A stretch of DNA of 64,000 nucleotides from Roseiarcus sp963794155 (GCA_963794155.1 CAWCCX010000018.1:365677-429676); one strand, 5' to 3'; shown: positions 1 through 8,792, counted from the first letter of the stretch. Notes: generated by a model from the letters alone, not told the origin. A program made the numbers and translations.

Positions 1-494
1 GTCAGCGTCCCGGCTATCGCGAGGCCGAGGCACACGATCTCGGCAGCGCCCGAGTCGCGCAATCTGAGCGCCCTCACCACCGCCTTCGCCGCCGCTTCGA
101 ACGACGCCGGCGCAAGGATCGGCGCCCGGACCAGCTGGCCGAGCTTGCCCTGCAAGCCATATTCGACCTGCTGCTCGGCCAAGACGAAGAGGCCGATGGC
201 GATGAAGAAGCGCGCCCAGGCGCCGAAGTCGAGCAGAAAGGGATGCGTATCCGCGGGCCCGAACGCGCGTCCGGCGATGAGGCTCAAGACGAACGGAACG
301 CCCCAGGCGAGCGCGACGAACATCGCCGCTCTCCGGCCCGCGAGCAGAGCGTCTTCCCGCAGCACCCCGAGCCGCCGCTGCAATTCGAAGAACGGCCCGC
401 CGTGCGAAGCGAGATATTCCCCGATCCGGCTCGCCTCGTCCTCGTCCGTCTCGACGCCCGCAGCGACAGCCGCGTCCCCGCCGATGCTCGTCAT
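1..494 (-). CDS. Hypothetical membrane protein, C-terminus cut by window edge
   Basis: The reading frame is open from an ATG at 494 to the left edge, about 164 codons, so the C-terminus lies outside the window. The start is supported by a GGAGGG ribosome site just upstream on the minus strand. An acidic N-terminal 30 residues is followed by two hydrophobic stretches, at about residues 60-80 (an Ala/Val/Phe/Leu run) and 100-115, suggesting an integral membrane protein. I do not recognise the family. The LysR gene upstream points the same way but is separated by 165 bases with hairpins, so co-transcription is uncertain. Confidence 0.7.
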   Translation of the reverse strand, partial: MTSIGGDAAVAAGVETDEDEASRIGEYLASHGGPFFELQRRLGVLREDALLAGRRAAMFVALAWGVPFVLSLIAGRAFGPADTHPFLLDFGAWARFFIAIGLFVLAEQQVEYGLQGKLGQLVRAPILAPASFEAAAKAVVRALRLRDSGAAEIVCLGLAIAGTL

Positions 495-568
495 GTCCTT
501 TCCCTCCAGCCCCTCCTCGGTCATGGCTGGGATGGCCCGGTTGCGCAAGGGGATCGCGCCATTTGTAG

Positions 569-644
569 CCGCGCTCTTTAAAGCGCGGAGGACGCGGTCA
601 GCGACCGCGTCCACAGAGGCGGCTGACGCGGTCAGCGACCGCGT
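569..644. repeat. Three consecutive hairpins, two of them tandem copies
   Basis: Between the LysR stop and the start of the edge gene lie three inverted repeats. The first pairs CCGCGCT (569-575) with AGCGCGG (582-588). The second pairs GACGCGGTC (591-599) with GACCGCGTC (603-611) around an AGC loop. The third (625-644) repeats the second almost exactly. They could end transcription from the LysR gene on the minus strand or be REP-like elements. No T-run follows, so a classical terminator is not shown. Confidence 0.6.
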
Positions 645-659
645 ACAAAGCGCGACGTG

Positions 660-1586
660 TCAGCCCGGCTCCGCCGCCGACAGCGCCGCCTCCTGGGTCA
701 GGAACTCGCGCAAGGCCCTGATCCGCGGAGAATTGGCCTCGTCCGGACGGCAGACGAAGTAATAGCCGAACGGAGTTGCGACGCTGGTTTTGAACGGCGC
801 GACCAGGCGCCCGGCGGCGAGTTCGTCGGCGGCGATCGCAAACGAGGTCAGCGCCACGCCCTGCCCTTGCGCGGCGGCGCGCAGCGTCATCGCCATGTTG
901 TTGAAGAAGACGCCGTGGGTCGCCTCGACATGGCGTGCGCCGGCCGCCTTGAGCCAGTCGGACCAGGTCGGCCAGGATGCGTGGGCGGGATTCCAGTCGA
1001 GATGCAGGAGCGTGTGGCGGCTCAGATCCTCGGGCGAGCGAAGCGGATCGGCGCCGGCGACAAGCTCCGGCGCGCAGACCGGATAGACGTCCTCCTTGAA
1101 CAGAAGGGTCGCGGCGAGGCCAGCGAATTCGCCCGCGCCCCAGCGGATGAGCGCGTCCGCGGCCCCGGACTCGAGCGCTTCGTCGATCGGGTTGGCGTCG
1201 ATCAGAACGTCGGTCTCGGGATGGCGCGCCTTGAACTTGCCGATCCGGCCGACGAGCCAGGTCGCGGCGAACGACGGCGTCGAATTGATGACCAGGAAGC
1301 GGCGCCCCTTGCCCTCGCGCATGGCGCGCGCGGCTTTAGCAAGGAATGCGAATCCTTCGGTGAGCGTCGTTGCTCCCGCCGCGCCGGATTCAGTCAGCTG
1401 AAGTCCGCGGCCATTTCGCTCGACCAGTCTTGCGCCAATATCCTGCTCGAGCGCGCGCACTTGCTGGGCGACCGCGGCCTTGGTCACGTGCAGCTCCTCC
1501 GCCGCGCGGGCGAACGACAGATGGCGCGCGACCACCTCGAAGGCGCGGAGCGCGTTGAGCGGCGGCAGCCGGTTGAGGAGGTTCAT
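660..1586 (-). CDS. LysR-family transcriptional regulator (GcvA-like)
   Basis: A 308-residue protein of normal LysR length. An N-terminal winged helix-turn-helix occupies about residues 8-65, with the recognition region around 25-46 (FARAAEELHVTKAAVAQQV), followed by an effector-binding domain from about 90 to 300. The sequence style (PPLNALRAFEVVARHLSF at the start) is that of the GcvA/AmpR branch. LysR proteins usually control a divergent neighbour, which here would be the small protein at 1705. The inducer cannot be read from the sequence. Confidence 0.9.
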   Translation of the reverse strand: MNLLNRLPPLNALRAFEVVARHLSFARAAEELHVTKAAVAQQVRALEQDIGARLVERNGRGLQLTESGAAGATTLTEGFAFLAKAARAMREGKGRRFLVINSTPSFAATWLVGRIGKFKARHPETDVLIDANPIDEALESGAADALIRWGAGEFAGLAATLLFKEDVYPVCAPELVAGADPLRSPEDLSRHTLLHLDWNPAHASWPTWSDWLKAAGARHVEATHGVFFNNMAMTLRAAAQGQGVALTSFAIAADELAAGRLVAPFKTSVATPFGYYFVCRPDEANSPRIRALREFLTQEAALSAAEPG

Positions 1587-1704
1587 CGTTTAGTTTTTCT
1601 ATCCCATCCGCGCAGCAGGAATGACTTGCTGTCGCTGTCAATGCCCATATATACCCTGGCGGACTGGCCGCAAGCGACCAGATTTATGCTTAAGGATTGG
1701 TAAC

Positions 1705-1959
1705 ATGACCGCCTCTACTACGAATCTGGCTCACTCTCATGCCGATTTCGGCGTTTCGTGGGCGGTCGGGTTCGTGAAACGAATTCTTAACCAATTGGGC
1801 GAGCGCGCCGAAGCGGCCGTCGATCGCAGCCGGCTCGCCGCGCTGCCGTCCCGCTACCTCGACGACGTCGGAATGACGGTCGGCGAACGGGCCGCGATCC
1901 TCGGATACGAAGAGCCGGCGCGCGACCCTTGGGCCTTGGCGGTGACTCAGCGTCTCTGA
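1705..1959 (+). CDS. Small DUF1127-like protein
   Basis: An 84-residue protein starting at ATG 1705, preceded by AAGGA eight bases upstream. The C-terminal half (SRLAALPSRYLDDVGMTVGE, about residues 42-61) resembles the DUF1127/YjiS motif, in which an R-x-L-x-x-L segment precedes D(I/V)G. Such proteins are common in Rhizobiales, and some have been linked to RNA metabolism and phosphate or carbon responses. It is divergent from the LysR gene with about 118 bases between starts. The family assignment is by motif only. Confidence 0.65.
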   Translation: MTASTTNLAHSHADFGVSWAVGFVKRILNQLGERAEAAVDRSRLAALPSRYLDDVGMTVGERAAILGYEEPARDPWALAVTQRL

Positions 1960-2190
1960 ATTCATCGCTCATCCTTACGGCAAGCGTGAGCGAATGCGCC
2001 CCGCGGCGGCGCGGATCCGCGCTTGCGCCGTCGACGCGCCGAACAGGCTTGATCGCTCGCGCGCTGAGCGCTGTGGGCGCATGGGCGAGTCAATCGACGA
2101 AGCGGCCTTCGTTGCAGCGCTGCGGGTGCTCAGCTTGACGAGCGCAGCGCAGCATCGGAAAAGACGGCTCCCCTTCATGCGGGAGACCGG

Positions 2191-2793
2191 ATGCAACGCG
2201 TCACGCTGATCGACAACTATGACAGCTTCACGTTCAACCTCGTCCATTACTTTGGGGAATTGGGCGCGGAGGTGTCCGTGTGGCGCAACGATGAGATCAC
2301 GGTCGCCGACGCGCTCGCCGCGCGGCCGGACGCGATCGTGCTGTCGCCCGGGCCGTGTACGCCGAACGAAGCGGGCGTGTGCGTCGACCTGGTGCTCGCG
2401 GCCAGCGAAACGACGCCGATGCTCGGCGTCTGCCTCGGCCATCAGGCGATCGGCCAGGCGTTCGGCGGCGACATCGTGCGCGCGCCGGCGCCGATGCACG
2501 GCAAGACATCGCGCATTTCGCATCATGCGCGCGGCCTCTTTCGCGGCCTGAACGGACCCTTTCACGCGACCCGCTATCACTCGCTCATCATCGACCGATC
2601 AAGCGCGCCGGCGGAACTCGAGATCAGCGCGGAAAGCGACGACGGGCTTGTCATGGCGGTCGAGCATCGCGAACGTCCGGCGTTCGGGGTGCAGTTCCAT
2701 CCCGAGAGCATCGCCAGCGAGCACGGGCGGCGGATCTTACGCAATTTCTTGGACTTGGCCGACGCCTTTCATCAGCGCCGGCAGGCTTCCTGA
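2191..2793 (+). CDS. trpG: Anthranilate synthase component II (glutamine amidotransferase)
   Basis: TrpG/PabA releases ammonia from glutamine for TrpE or PabB, the first step of tryptophan (or folate) synthesis. It is a class I amidotransferase of 200 residues: oxyanion segment SPGPCTPNEAG (52-62), nucleophile Cys81 in GVCLGHQAIG, and the His170-x-Glu172 pair in FHPES. The start at 2191 has GGGAGA upstream. It leads a trpG-trpD-trpC operon with 22 bases to trpD. No trpE is in the window. The 231 bases before it contain no convincing gene or leader peptide. Confidence 0.96.
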   Translation: MQRVTLIDNYDSFTFNLVHYFGELGAEVSVWRNDEITVADALAARPDAIVLSPGPCTPNEAGVCVDLVLAASETTPMLGVCLGHQAIGQAFGGDIVRAPAPMHGKTSRISHHARGLFRGLNGPFHATRYHSLIIDRSSAPAELEISAESDDGLVMAVEHRERPAFGVQFHPESIASEHGRRILRNFLDLADAFHQRRQAS

Positions 2794-2815
2794 CGGGATC
2801 GCGAAACGGGGGGTC

Positions 2816-3829
2816 ATGGAATCGTTCAAGCCGCTCATCGCCAAGGTCGCCGCGGGGGCGACGCTGACCCGGGCCGAGGCGGAAAGCGCCTTCGATTCGA
2901 TGCTTTCGGGCGAGGTCACGCCCTCGCAAATGGGCGGATTCCTGATGGCGCTGAGGGTGCGCGGCGAGACGGTCGACGAGATCACCGGGGCGGTCGCGGC
3001 GATGCGGGCGAAGATGGCAAGCGTGAAGGCGCCGCCCGACGCGATCGACATTGTCGGCACCGGCGGAGATGGTTCGGGCTCATACAATGTCTCCACCCTG
3101 GCCGCGATCATCACCGCCGCCTGCGGCGTGACCGTCGCCAAGCACGGCAATCGCGCCGCCTCCTCGCGCTCGGGGGCCGCCGACACGCTCGCGGCGCTCG
3201 GGGTCAAGATCGGGCTTGCGCCCGAAGGGGTCGAGCGATGCATCCATGAGGCCGGAATCGGCTTCATGATGGCGCCGACGCATCATGCGTCGATGCGCCA
3301 TGTCGGCCCGACGCGGGTCGAGCTCGGCACCCGCACGATCTTCAATCTGCTTGGGCCGCTCTCCAATCCGGCCGGGGTCAAACGCCAGGTCGTCGGCGTC
3401 TTCTCCGCCGCCTGGCTCGAGCCGATGGCCGAAGTCCTTCGCAATTTCGGCTCAGAGCGCGTTTGGGTGACCCATGGCCTCGACGGCCTCGACGAGATCA
3501 CCGTCACCGCGCCGACCAAGGTCGTGGAGTTGAAAGGGGGCGCGCTTCATGCGTTTGAATTGACGCCGGAAGCAGCAGGGCTCGTCCGCTCGGCGCCTGC
3601 CGCGCTCAAGGGCGGGGATCCGGCCCATAACGCCAAGGCGCTTATCGATGTCCTCGACGGCGCGCCGGGCGCGTTTCGCGACATCGGGCTCATGACAACA
3701 GGCGCCGCGCTCGTGGTCGCCGGCAAAGCCGGATCGGTCAAGGAGGGCGTGGCGATGGGCGAGGCGGCGATCCGCTCCGGGGCCGCCCGGCGCACGCTCG
3801 ATCGCTTGATCGCCGTGTCGAACGCTTGA
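2816..3829 (+). CDS. trpD: Anthranilate phosphoribosyltransferase
   Basis: This enzyme transfers the phosphoribosyl group of PRPP to anthranilate, the second step of tryptophan synthesis. The 337-residue length is typical. The PRPP-binding GTGGDG is at 81-86 and the KHGNRAASSRSG signature at 109-120. I placed the start at ATG 2816 rather than at upstream in-frame codons because it follows a G-rich ribosome site and matches the usual N-terminus, whereas the upstream extension overlaps trpG. The gene ends 15 bases before trpC. Confidence 0.96.
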   Translation: MESFKPLIAKVAAGATLTRAEAESAFDSMLSGEVTPSQMGGFLMALRVRGETVDEITGAVAAMRAKMASVKAPPDAIDIVGTGGDGSGSYNVSTLAAIITAACGVTVAKHGNRAASSRSGAADTLAALGVKIGLAPEGVERCIHEAGIGFMMAPTHHASMRHVGPTRVELGTRTIFNLLGPLSNPAGVKRQVVGVFSAAWLEPMAEVLRNFGSERVWVTHGLDGLDEITVTAPTKVVELKGGALHAFELTPEAAGLVRSAPAALKGGDPAHNAKALIDVLDGAPGAFRDIGLMTTGAALVVAGKAGSVKEGVAMGEAAIRSGAARRTLDRLIAVSNA

Positions 3830-3844
3830 AAGTCAAGAACGCCG

Positions 3845-4639
3845 ATGGCTGACATCCTCAAAAAGATCGAAAGCTATAAGCGCCGCGAGATCGCCGACGC
3901 CAAGGTGAGGGTGCCGCGCGCGACTCTGGAGCGTGAGATCGACGGCCAATCCCCGCCGCGAGGCTTCATCAAGGCGCTGGAAAGGGCGATCCAGGAGGGG
4001 CGGTTCGGCCTGATCGCCGAAATCAAGAAGGCGAGCCCGTCCAAGGGCATGATCCGGGAGGATTTCGACCCCGCCGCGCTCGCCAAGGCCTATCAGGCCG
4101 GCGGCGCCGCCTGCCTCTCGGTGCTGACGGACGGGCCTTCGTTCCAGGGCGCGCCCGAGCACCTGATGAAGGCGCGCAAGGCGACGACGCTTCCCATTCT
4201 GCGCAAGGATTTCATGTTCGACCCCTATCAGGTGCTGGAGGCGCGCGCCTGGGGCGCCGACTGCATCCTCATCATCATGGCCGCCGTCGACGACGAGATC
4301 GCTAAGACGCTCAACAAGGCCGCGCATGATCTCGGCCTCGACGTCCTGATCGAGACCCATGACGAGGACGAGCTCAAGCGCGCGCTGACCCTCGAAGGCC
4401 GTTTGATCGGGGTCAACAATCGCAACCTCCACACGTTCGAAACCTCGCTCGAAGTCTGCGAACGGCTCCTGCCTTCGATCCCAAAGGGGAAGATCGTGGT
4501 CGGCGAAAGCGGTATTTCCGATCATGCGGACTGCAAGCGGCTCGCCAGGTGCGGCGTGGAAGCCTTTCTCGTCGGCGAAGCGCTCATGCGCCACAAGGAC
4601 GTCGCCGCCGCGACCCGGGCGCTGCTGACCGGAATGTAG
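3845..4639 (+). CDS. trpC: Indole-3-glycerol-phosphate synthase
   Basis: This enzyme closes the indole ring by decarboxylating cyclisation of CdRP. The protein is a 264-residue TIM barrel with the catalytic-lysine segment IAEIKKASPSKG at about 57-68, LPILRKDFMFDPYQ at about 117-129, GVNNRNL and a C-terminal GESGI phosphate loop. It is the last gene of trpGDC. No strong intrinsic terminator is visible downstream, where a 446-base AT-richer spacer begins. Confidence 0.96.
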   Translation: MADILKKIESYKRREIADAKVRVPRATLEREIDGQSPPRGFIKALERAIQEGRFGLIAEIKKASPSKGMIREDFDPAALAKAYQAGGAACLSVLTDGPSFQGAPEHLMKARKATTLPILRKDFMFDPYQVLEARAWGADCILIIMAAVDDEIAKTLNKAAHDLGLDVLIETHDEDELKRALTLEGRLIGVNNRNLHTFETSLEVCERLLPSIPKGKIVVGESGISDHADCKRLARCGVEAFLVGEALMRHKDVAAATRALLTGM

Positions 4640-4857
4640 GGGCGATTTGGAGCTGCCGTTCGTCGGCTCCTGCTCGCGGCGATTTTTCCCGTGCGCCTCT
4701 GTCGATAGCAATTGTTTGCGAAATCTGAAATCCGTGCTATACGTTTCGTATTCGCCGGATCGATCGGGCGTCTTGCGAGGGATTTTCGGGCGGAGATGAT
4801 TTTTTATTTTTTTCGTCGTAACCCATTGAAAAGCCCCGATTCGGACGAATAAGACCC

Positions 4858-4917
4858 AGCAAGACCAAATAAAACCAAACAAAACCAAGCAATTCCAAAC
4901 CAATCCAAGCAATACTG
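4858..4917. repeat. Six-unit degenerate 10-bp repeat of phased A-tracts before parE
   Basis: The 4640-5085 spacer holds no gene. In it, six consecutive 10-base units (agcaagacca, aataaaacca, aacaaaacca, agcaattcca, aaccaatcca, agcaatactg) place short A-runs once per helical turn. Two T-runs lie just upstream at 4800-4813. A-tracts in phase with the helix bend DNA, so this is probably intrinsically curved promoter DNA upstream of a topoisomerase gene. The repeat is read directly; the bending is inferred. Confidence 0.7.
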
Positions 4918-5013
4918 GCTCGGACGGCTTGACGCGGATCGGACGAATTGGATTGGCGAAAGTCGAACCTGCGGCCTTCCGGGGGGAAATCTTCGGCTGA
5001 AGCGCGAGCCTTT

Positions 5014-5028
5014 GTTCTATTTTCGTTC
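5014..5028 (+). promoter_or_regulatory. Predicted LexA (SOS) box upstream of parE
   Basis: GTTC (5014-5017), seven bases, GTTC (5025-5028) matches the alphaproteobacterial LexA direct repeat GTTC-N7-GTTC, 57 bases before the parE ATG. To my knowledge parE is among genes reported under LexA in some alphaproteobacteria, which fits. The flanking TTT before the first half-site also suits the known consensus. Confidence 0.65.
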
Positions 5029-5085
5029 ACTCGGCGCACGTGTTAGTTTGCGCGGGATGCGATTCGTCAAAATGCGAAAGGCGAC

Positions 5086-7137
5086 ATGAACGATCTTTTC
5101 GGCGCGGCGGCGCCTCAGCGCGGCAAGCCGGCGCCGGTCAAGGGCAAGCCCGGCGGGCGCAACGGCGCGCCTCAAGAGGGGGATTACAACGCCGCCTCGA
5201 TCGAAGTGCTCGAGGGGCTGGAGCCGGTTCGGCGCCGTCCCGGAATGTACGTCGGCGGGACCGATTCAAACGCGCTCCATCACCTCTTCGCCGAGGTGAT
5301 CGACAACTCGATGGATGAAGCCGTCGCCGGCCACGCCACCTTCATCGAAGTCTCGCTCGAGGAGGGCGGCTATCTGAGCGTCGTCGACAACGGCCGCGGC
5401 ATGCCGGTCGACCCGCATCCGAAATTTCCCAAAAAATCCGCCCTGGAAGTCATCATGACGATGCTGCATGCGGGCGGCAAGTTCGACAGCGGCGCCTACG
5501 AAACCTCGGGCGGACTCCACGGCGTCGGCGTGTCGGTGGTGAACGCGCTGTCCGAGAAGCTCGAAGTCGAGGTCGCCCGCGGTCAGACGCTTTACCGCCA
5601 GACGTTCGAACGCGGCAAACCCACCACGCCTCTCACGATCGTCGGCAAGACGCCGAACCGCCGCGGCACAAGAGTGCGCTTTCTGCCCGACCCTCAGATT
5701 TTCGGCGCCCAGGCGCGATTTGATCCCGCGCGCGTGTTCAAGATGGCGCGCTCCAAAGCCTATCTGTTCGGCGGGGTCGAGATCCGCTGGCGGTGCGCGC
5801 CTGCGCTCATTGGCGAAGGCGCGAAAGTCCCGGGCGAAGGCGCGAAAGTCCCGTCGGAGGCGACGTTCCATTTTCCCGGCGGGCTTCGAGACTACCTCGC
5901 AGCCGACATCGAGGGCGAGGCGCTCGTCGCCGACCAGGCCTTTACCGGCCGGGTCGAAAAGGCGGGCAAGCACGGCTCGGTCGAGTGGGCGATCGCTTGG
6001 CTCGCGAACGCCGACGGGTTCGTGCATTCTTACTGCAATACGATCCCGACGCCCGACGGCGGGGCGCATGAATTGGGTCTCCGGGCGGCCCTGCTGCGCG
6101 GCCTCAAGGATCATGCGGACCGAATCGGCCAGAGCAAGCGCGCGGCCTCGTTGACGTCCGACGACGTGATGGCCAGTTGCGCCGCGCTGATCTCGATCTT
6201 CATTCGCGAACCCGAATTCCAGGGCCAGAACAAGGGCCGTTTGCAGACCGCCGAAGCCGGGCGATTGGTCGAAGGCGTGGTGCGCGACGCCTTCGATCAC
6301 TGGCTCGCCGCGGCGCCGAGCCAGGCGGCCAAGCTCCTCGACTGGGGAATCGAGCGCGCCGAGGAGCGCATTCGCCGCCGCATGGAGAAAGAGGTCGCCC
6401 GCAAGACCGCGGTTCGCAAACTGCGGCTCCCCGGCAAGTTGGCCGACTGCACGAACTCCTCGGCGCAGGGCTCCGAATTGTTCATCGTCGAAGGCGATTC
6501 GGCCGGCGGATCGGCCAAACAGGCGCGCGATCGCGCCTCGCAAGCCGTGCTGCCGCTGCGGGGGAAGATTCTCAACGTGGCCTCGGCCGCGCGCGAGAAG
6601 CTGGCGCAAAATCAACAGCTTTCCGACTTGCTGCAGGCGCTCGGCGTCGGGACCGGAGCGCAATACCGCTCATCCGAGCTGCGCTACGACAAAATCATCA
6701 TCATGACCGACGCGGACGTCGACGGGGCTCATATCGCTTCGCTCCTCATCACTTTCTTCTATCGCCAGACGCTGAAGCTTATCGAGGAGGGCCATCTTTA
6801 TCTCGCTGTCCCGCCGCTCTACCGGCTGACGCAGGGCGCGCGTTCGCTTTATGCGCGCGACGACGCTGACAAGGACGAATTGCTGAAGTCAGGATTTACC
6901 GGCCGCGGAGCGATCGAGGTCAGCCGGTTCAAGGGCCTCGGCGAAATGCCGGCGCGCGATCTGCGCGACACGACGATGGACCCCGCCAAGCGCGCGCTGC
7001 TGCGCGTTGCGCTGGTCGCCCAAGACAGCGACGCGACGGCCGAGGCGGTCGAGCGTCTGATGGGCTCGAAACCCGAGGCTCGATTCGCCTTCATTCAGGA
7101 GCGCGCGCCAAAATCGCTTCAGCTCGTGGACGTCTAG
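5086..7137 (+). CDS. parE: DNA topoisomerase IV subunit B
   Basis: ParE is the ATPase subunit of topoisomerase IV, which decatenates daughter chromosomes. The 683-residue protein has a GHKL ATPase domain with RPGMYVGGTD (51-60), the ATP-Mg asparagine in VIDNSMDEA (about 73) and GLHGVGVSVVNALS. The transducer domain contains the tandem GEGAKVP insertion (243-256). A Toprim domain follows with EGDSAGGSAKQARDR (about 466) and DADVDGAHI (about 541). The compact C-terminus and the QTL/KKSALEVIMT style favour ParE over GyrB. A basic, Gly/Pro-rich tail of about 30 residues precedes the ATPase domain. A LexA box and phased A-tracts lie upstream. Confidence 0.94.
   Translation: MNDLFGAAAPQRGKPAPVKGKPGGRNGAPQEGDYNAASIEVLEGLEPVRRRPGMYVGGTDSNALHHLFAEVIDNSMDEAVAGHATFIEVSLEEGGYLSVVDNGRGMPVDPHPKFPKKSALEVIMTMLHAGGKFDSGAYETSGGLHGVGVSVVNALSEKLEVEVARGQTLYRQTFERGKPTTPLTIVGKTPNRRGTRVRFLPDPQIFGAQARFDPARVFKMARSKAYLFGGVEIRWRCAPALIGEGAKVPGEGAKVPSEATFHFPGGLRDYLAADIEGEALVADQAFTGRVEKAGKHGSVEWAIAWLANADGFVHSYCNTIPTPDGGAHELGLRAALLRGLKDHADRIGQSKRAASLTSDDVMASCAALISIFIREPEFQGQNKGRLQTAEAGRLVEGVVRDAFDHWLAAAPSQAAKLLDWGIERAEERIRRRMEKEVARKTAVRKLRLPGKLADCTNSSAQGSELFIVEGDSAGGSAKQARDRASQAVLPLRGKILNVASAAREKLAQNQQLSDLLQALGVGTGAQYRSSELRYDKIIIMTDADVDGAHIASLLITFFYRQTLKLIEEGHLYLAVPPLYRLTQGARSLYARDDADKDELLKSGFTGRGAIEVSRFKGLGEMPARDLRDTTMDPAKRALLRVALVAQDSDATAEAVERLMGSKPEARFAFIQERAPKSLQLVDV
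5812..5853 (+). repeat. Perfect 21-bp tandem duplication inside parE
   Basis: Two identical, abutting 21-base copies (5812-5832 and 5833-5853) encode GEGAKVP twice in a row at residues 243-256. The duplication keeps the frame and sits in the transducer region, in a surface-loop-like stretch between strands. Confidence 0.9.
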
Positions 7138-7246
7138 AGCCTGCTCGACAACGCTTATTTTACCAGGATCGCGCAAAGGTGCCGGACCTGCATCATTGGA
7201 TCCGGCGGTGATGATCCTGTTTGGAAGCTTCGGCGATGGCAGAACG

Positions 7247-7465
7247 ATGCGCGCATTCGCCGCTGTCGCAGCATTCGCGAGCCTGGGAGCGATCGTGTCC
7301 GGCGACGAAGCGGAGCGCTATTCGCAGGTCCATCGCTCCCCGTCGCCACTGACCGAAATGCCGAGGCCGAACCTGGACTATGCGGCGACGGGATCGCTCG
7401 AGCCGGCGGGTCGGCGCGATATTGTCACGCTCCGATCATGCGGCGACATTTTGGGCCAGCGCTGA
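7247..7465 (+). CDS. Possible small exported hypothetical protein
   Basis: An open frame of 72 codons from ATG 7247 (an upstream ATG at 7211 is possible) begins with a short signal-like stretch (MRAFAAVAAFASLGAIVSG) followed by a Pro/Ser-rich tail. No good ribosome site precedes either start and I recognise no family. It lies alone between parE and the cold-shock gene. It may be chance. Confidence 0.3.
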   Translation: MRAFAAVAAFASLGAIVSGDEAERYSQVHRSPSPLTEMPRPNLDYAATGSLEPAGRRDIVTLRSCGDILGQR

Positions 7466-8045
7466 ACGGGACGCGGCTTGTTTGTTTCGGACATGACCGC
7501 GGGAGCGGTGAAAAATCCCTCTCGCCGAACGCCCCAAAGAAAGCCCCTCCCGGAAGAATAAAGGCCCCAGGTTCTTCTTCGCCATTGGGTCGCTCGACCG
7601 CGCCTCGGCTGCAAAATCGACAAATGAACCCCAGAACAAATCACCTTGCGCGGGGGTTTAAATCATCAAATAGTTTATCCTGCGTGATGGGACCATCTGG
7701 CAACGGCGTTGAAAATGGGCTAAACTGCGGCTGCAAGGCCCGCGTGCGTTTTACGGCCGGCCGAGCGGGTTTTCGATGATGCGGGCGCCATTTTTTTCTA
7801 ATACGCCGGGGGCGACGAACCGTTCGCCGACCGTAGCGCGGAATCGCGCTAGACGACATCCCGAACTCTCTGCGCTGACTCAGGGGCCCGGTTTTTGAAG
7901 GGTCGACCGACATTGAGATTGCGCCTCCAACCGACCAGGTTTTTTCGCGCGGAAATGGCGCAGGGGAGTTTCGCTGGGGTTCGGCGGCGACCGCGGGGGC
8001 CGGGATGTCCTCTCATGAGCTTTTGGCTGGAGACTTGGGACTAAG
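7466..8045. other. Long spacer / probable leader of the cold-shock gene
   Basis: No convincing gene on either strand; the short open frames here lack ribosome sites and protein-like composition. It contains T-runs (about 7787 and 7939) and GC-rich potential stems close to the cold-shock start. Cold-shock genes often have long structured leaders, so part of this may be a 5' untranslated region. Confidence 0.4.
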
Positions 8046-8711
8046 ATGAGCAAGGGTAAGGACTTCCGGGCGCCCCGCAAGCGCGGATTCGATGACGATG
8101 GACCAATGTCCTACGAGTCGCGGCCTCGTCCGTCCCGCGGCTACGGCGCCCCGGACGGCGGCTTTGGCGGCGCTCCGGCCGGTGCGCCTTCCTCGGCGCC
8201 AGTGAATTCCGGCGCGCCGGCGGTCGATGCGGTGGTCAAATGGTTCAAGGCGGATAAGGGCTACGGATTCGTCGAGCTGGCGGGCGGCCAGGGCGATGCG
8301 TTCCTGCATGCCAACGCCTTGCATGCGGCAGGTCACGAAACGGTTCCCGCGGGCGCCAAGCTGCGCGTCCAGGTGGGCGCGGGCGCCAAAGGCGCACAGG
8401 TCACCCGAGTGCTCGAAGTCGACGCGACCGGCGTCGCCGAACGGCCGCAACGGTCTTCTAGCGACGGACTTCGGCCGCGACGGGTTGCGCCGGATCCCTC
8501 GACCGCAGTTTCGGTCACCGGGAAGGTGAAGTGGTTCGACGACGCCAAGGGGTTCGGCTTCGTCGCCAGCGAGGACGGCGGAAAAGATGTGTTCGTCCAT
8601 ATCTCGATACTAGGCCCCGCCGGCATTTCGCATCTTGCCGAGGGTCAGCAGGTCACGATGAGAGTGGTCGACACACCGAAGGGGCGCGAAGCGATTTCGT
8701 TATCGCTCTAA
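8046..8711 (+). CDS. Cold-shock protein with two cold-shock domains
   Basis: A 221-residue nucleic-acid chaperone. Its 60-residue N-terminal segment is rich in Arg, Gly, Pro and Ala and probably disordered. Domain 1 (about 60-125) has VKWFKADKGYGFVEL as RNP1 and DAFLH as RNP2. Domain 2 (about 157-221) has GKVKWFDDAKGFGFV and DVFVHISIL. Two-domain Csp proteins are common in Rhizobiales. Domain 1 is the more diverged. The start is preceded by GGAGACTTGGGACTAAG. Confidence 0.92.
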   Translation: MSKGKDFRAPRKRGFDDDGPMSYESRPRPSRGYGAPDGGFGGAPAGAPSSAPVNSGAPAVDAVVKWFKADKGYGFVELAGGQGDAFLHANALHAAGHETVPAGAKLRVQVGAGAKGAQVTRVLEVDATGVAERPQRSSSDGLRPRRVAPDPSTAVSVTGKVKWFDDAKGFGFVASEDGGKDVFVHISILGPAGISHLAEGQQVTMRVVDTPKGREAISLSL

Positions 8712-8792
8712 GGCGCGCGAGGCTGGCGGCCCGCGCGCCGCGCCCCGAGGCGCCGTGTCCCGGTCGCAATCCTGATTGATCGACTGCCGGTC

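Noticed and set aside
657..1703. 348-codon plus-strand frame over the LysR gene
   Set aside because: Shadow of the LysR gene, whose strand has recognisable domains; this frame has none.
4640..4813. Rho-independent terminator after trpC
   Set aside because: T-runs exist at 4800-4813 but no stable stem directly precedes them, and the weak stem at about 4655-4676 has no T-run.
5266..6663. Long minus-strand open frame opposite parE
   Set aside because: It is the GC-rich shadow of parE: no ribosome site, no domain, Arg/Ala-rich composition.
7438..7779. 113-codon frame between parE and the cold-shock gene
   Set aside because: No ribosome site, no domain, low-complexity Arg/Pro/Ser composition; likely non-coding.
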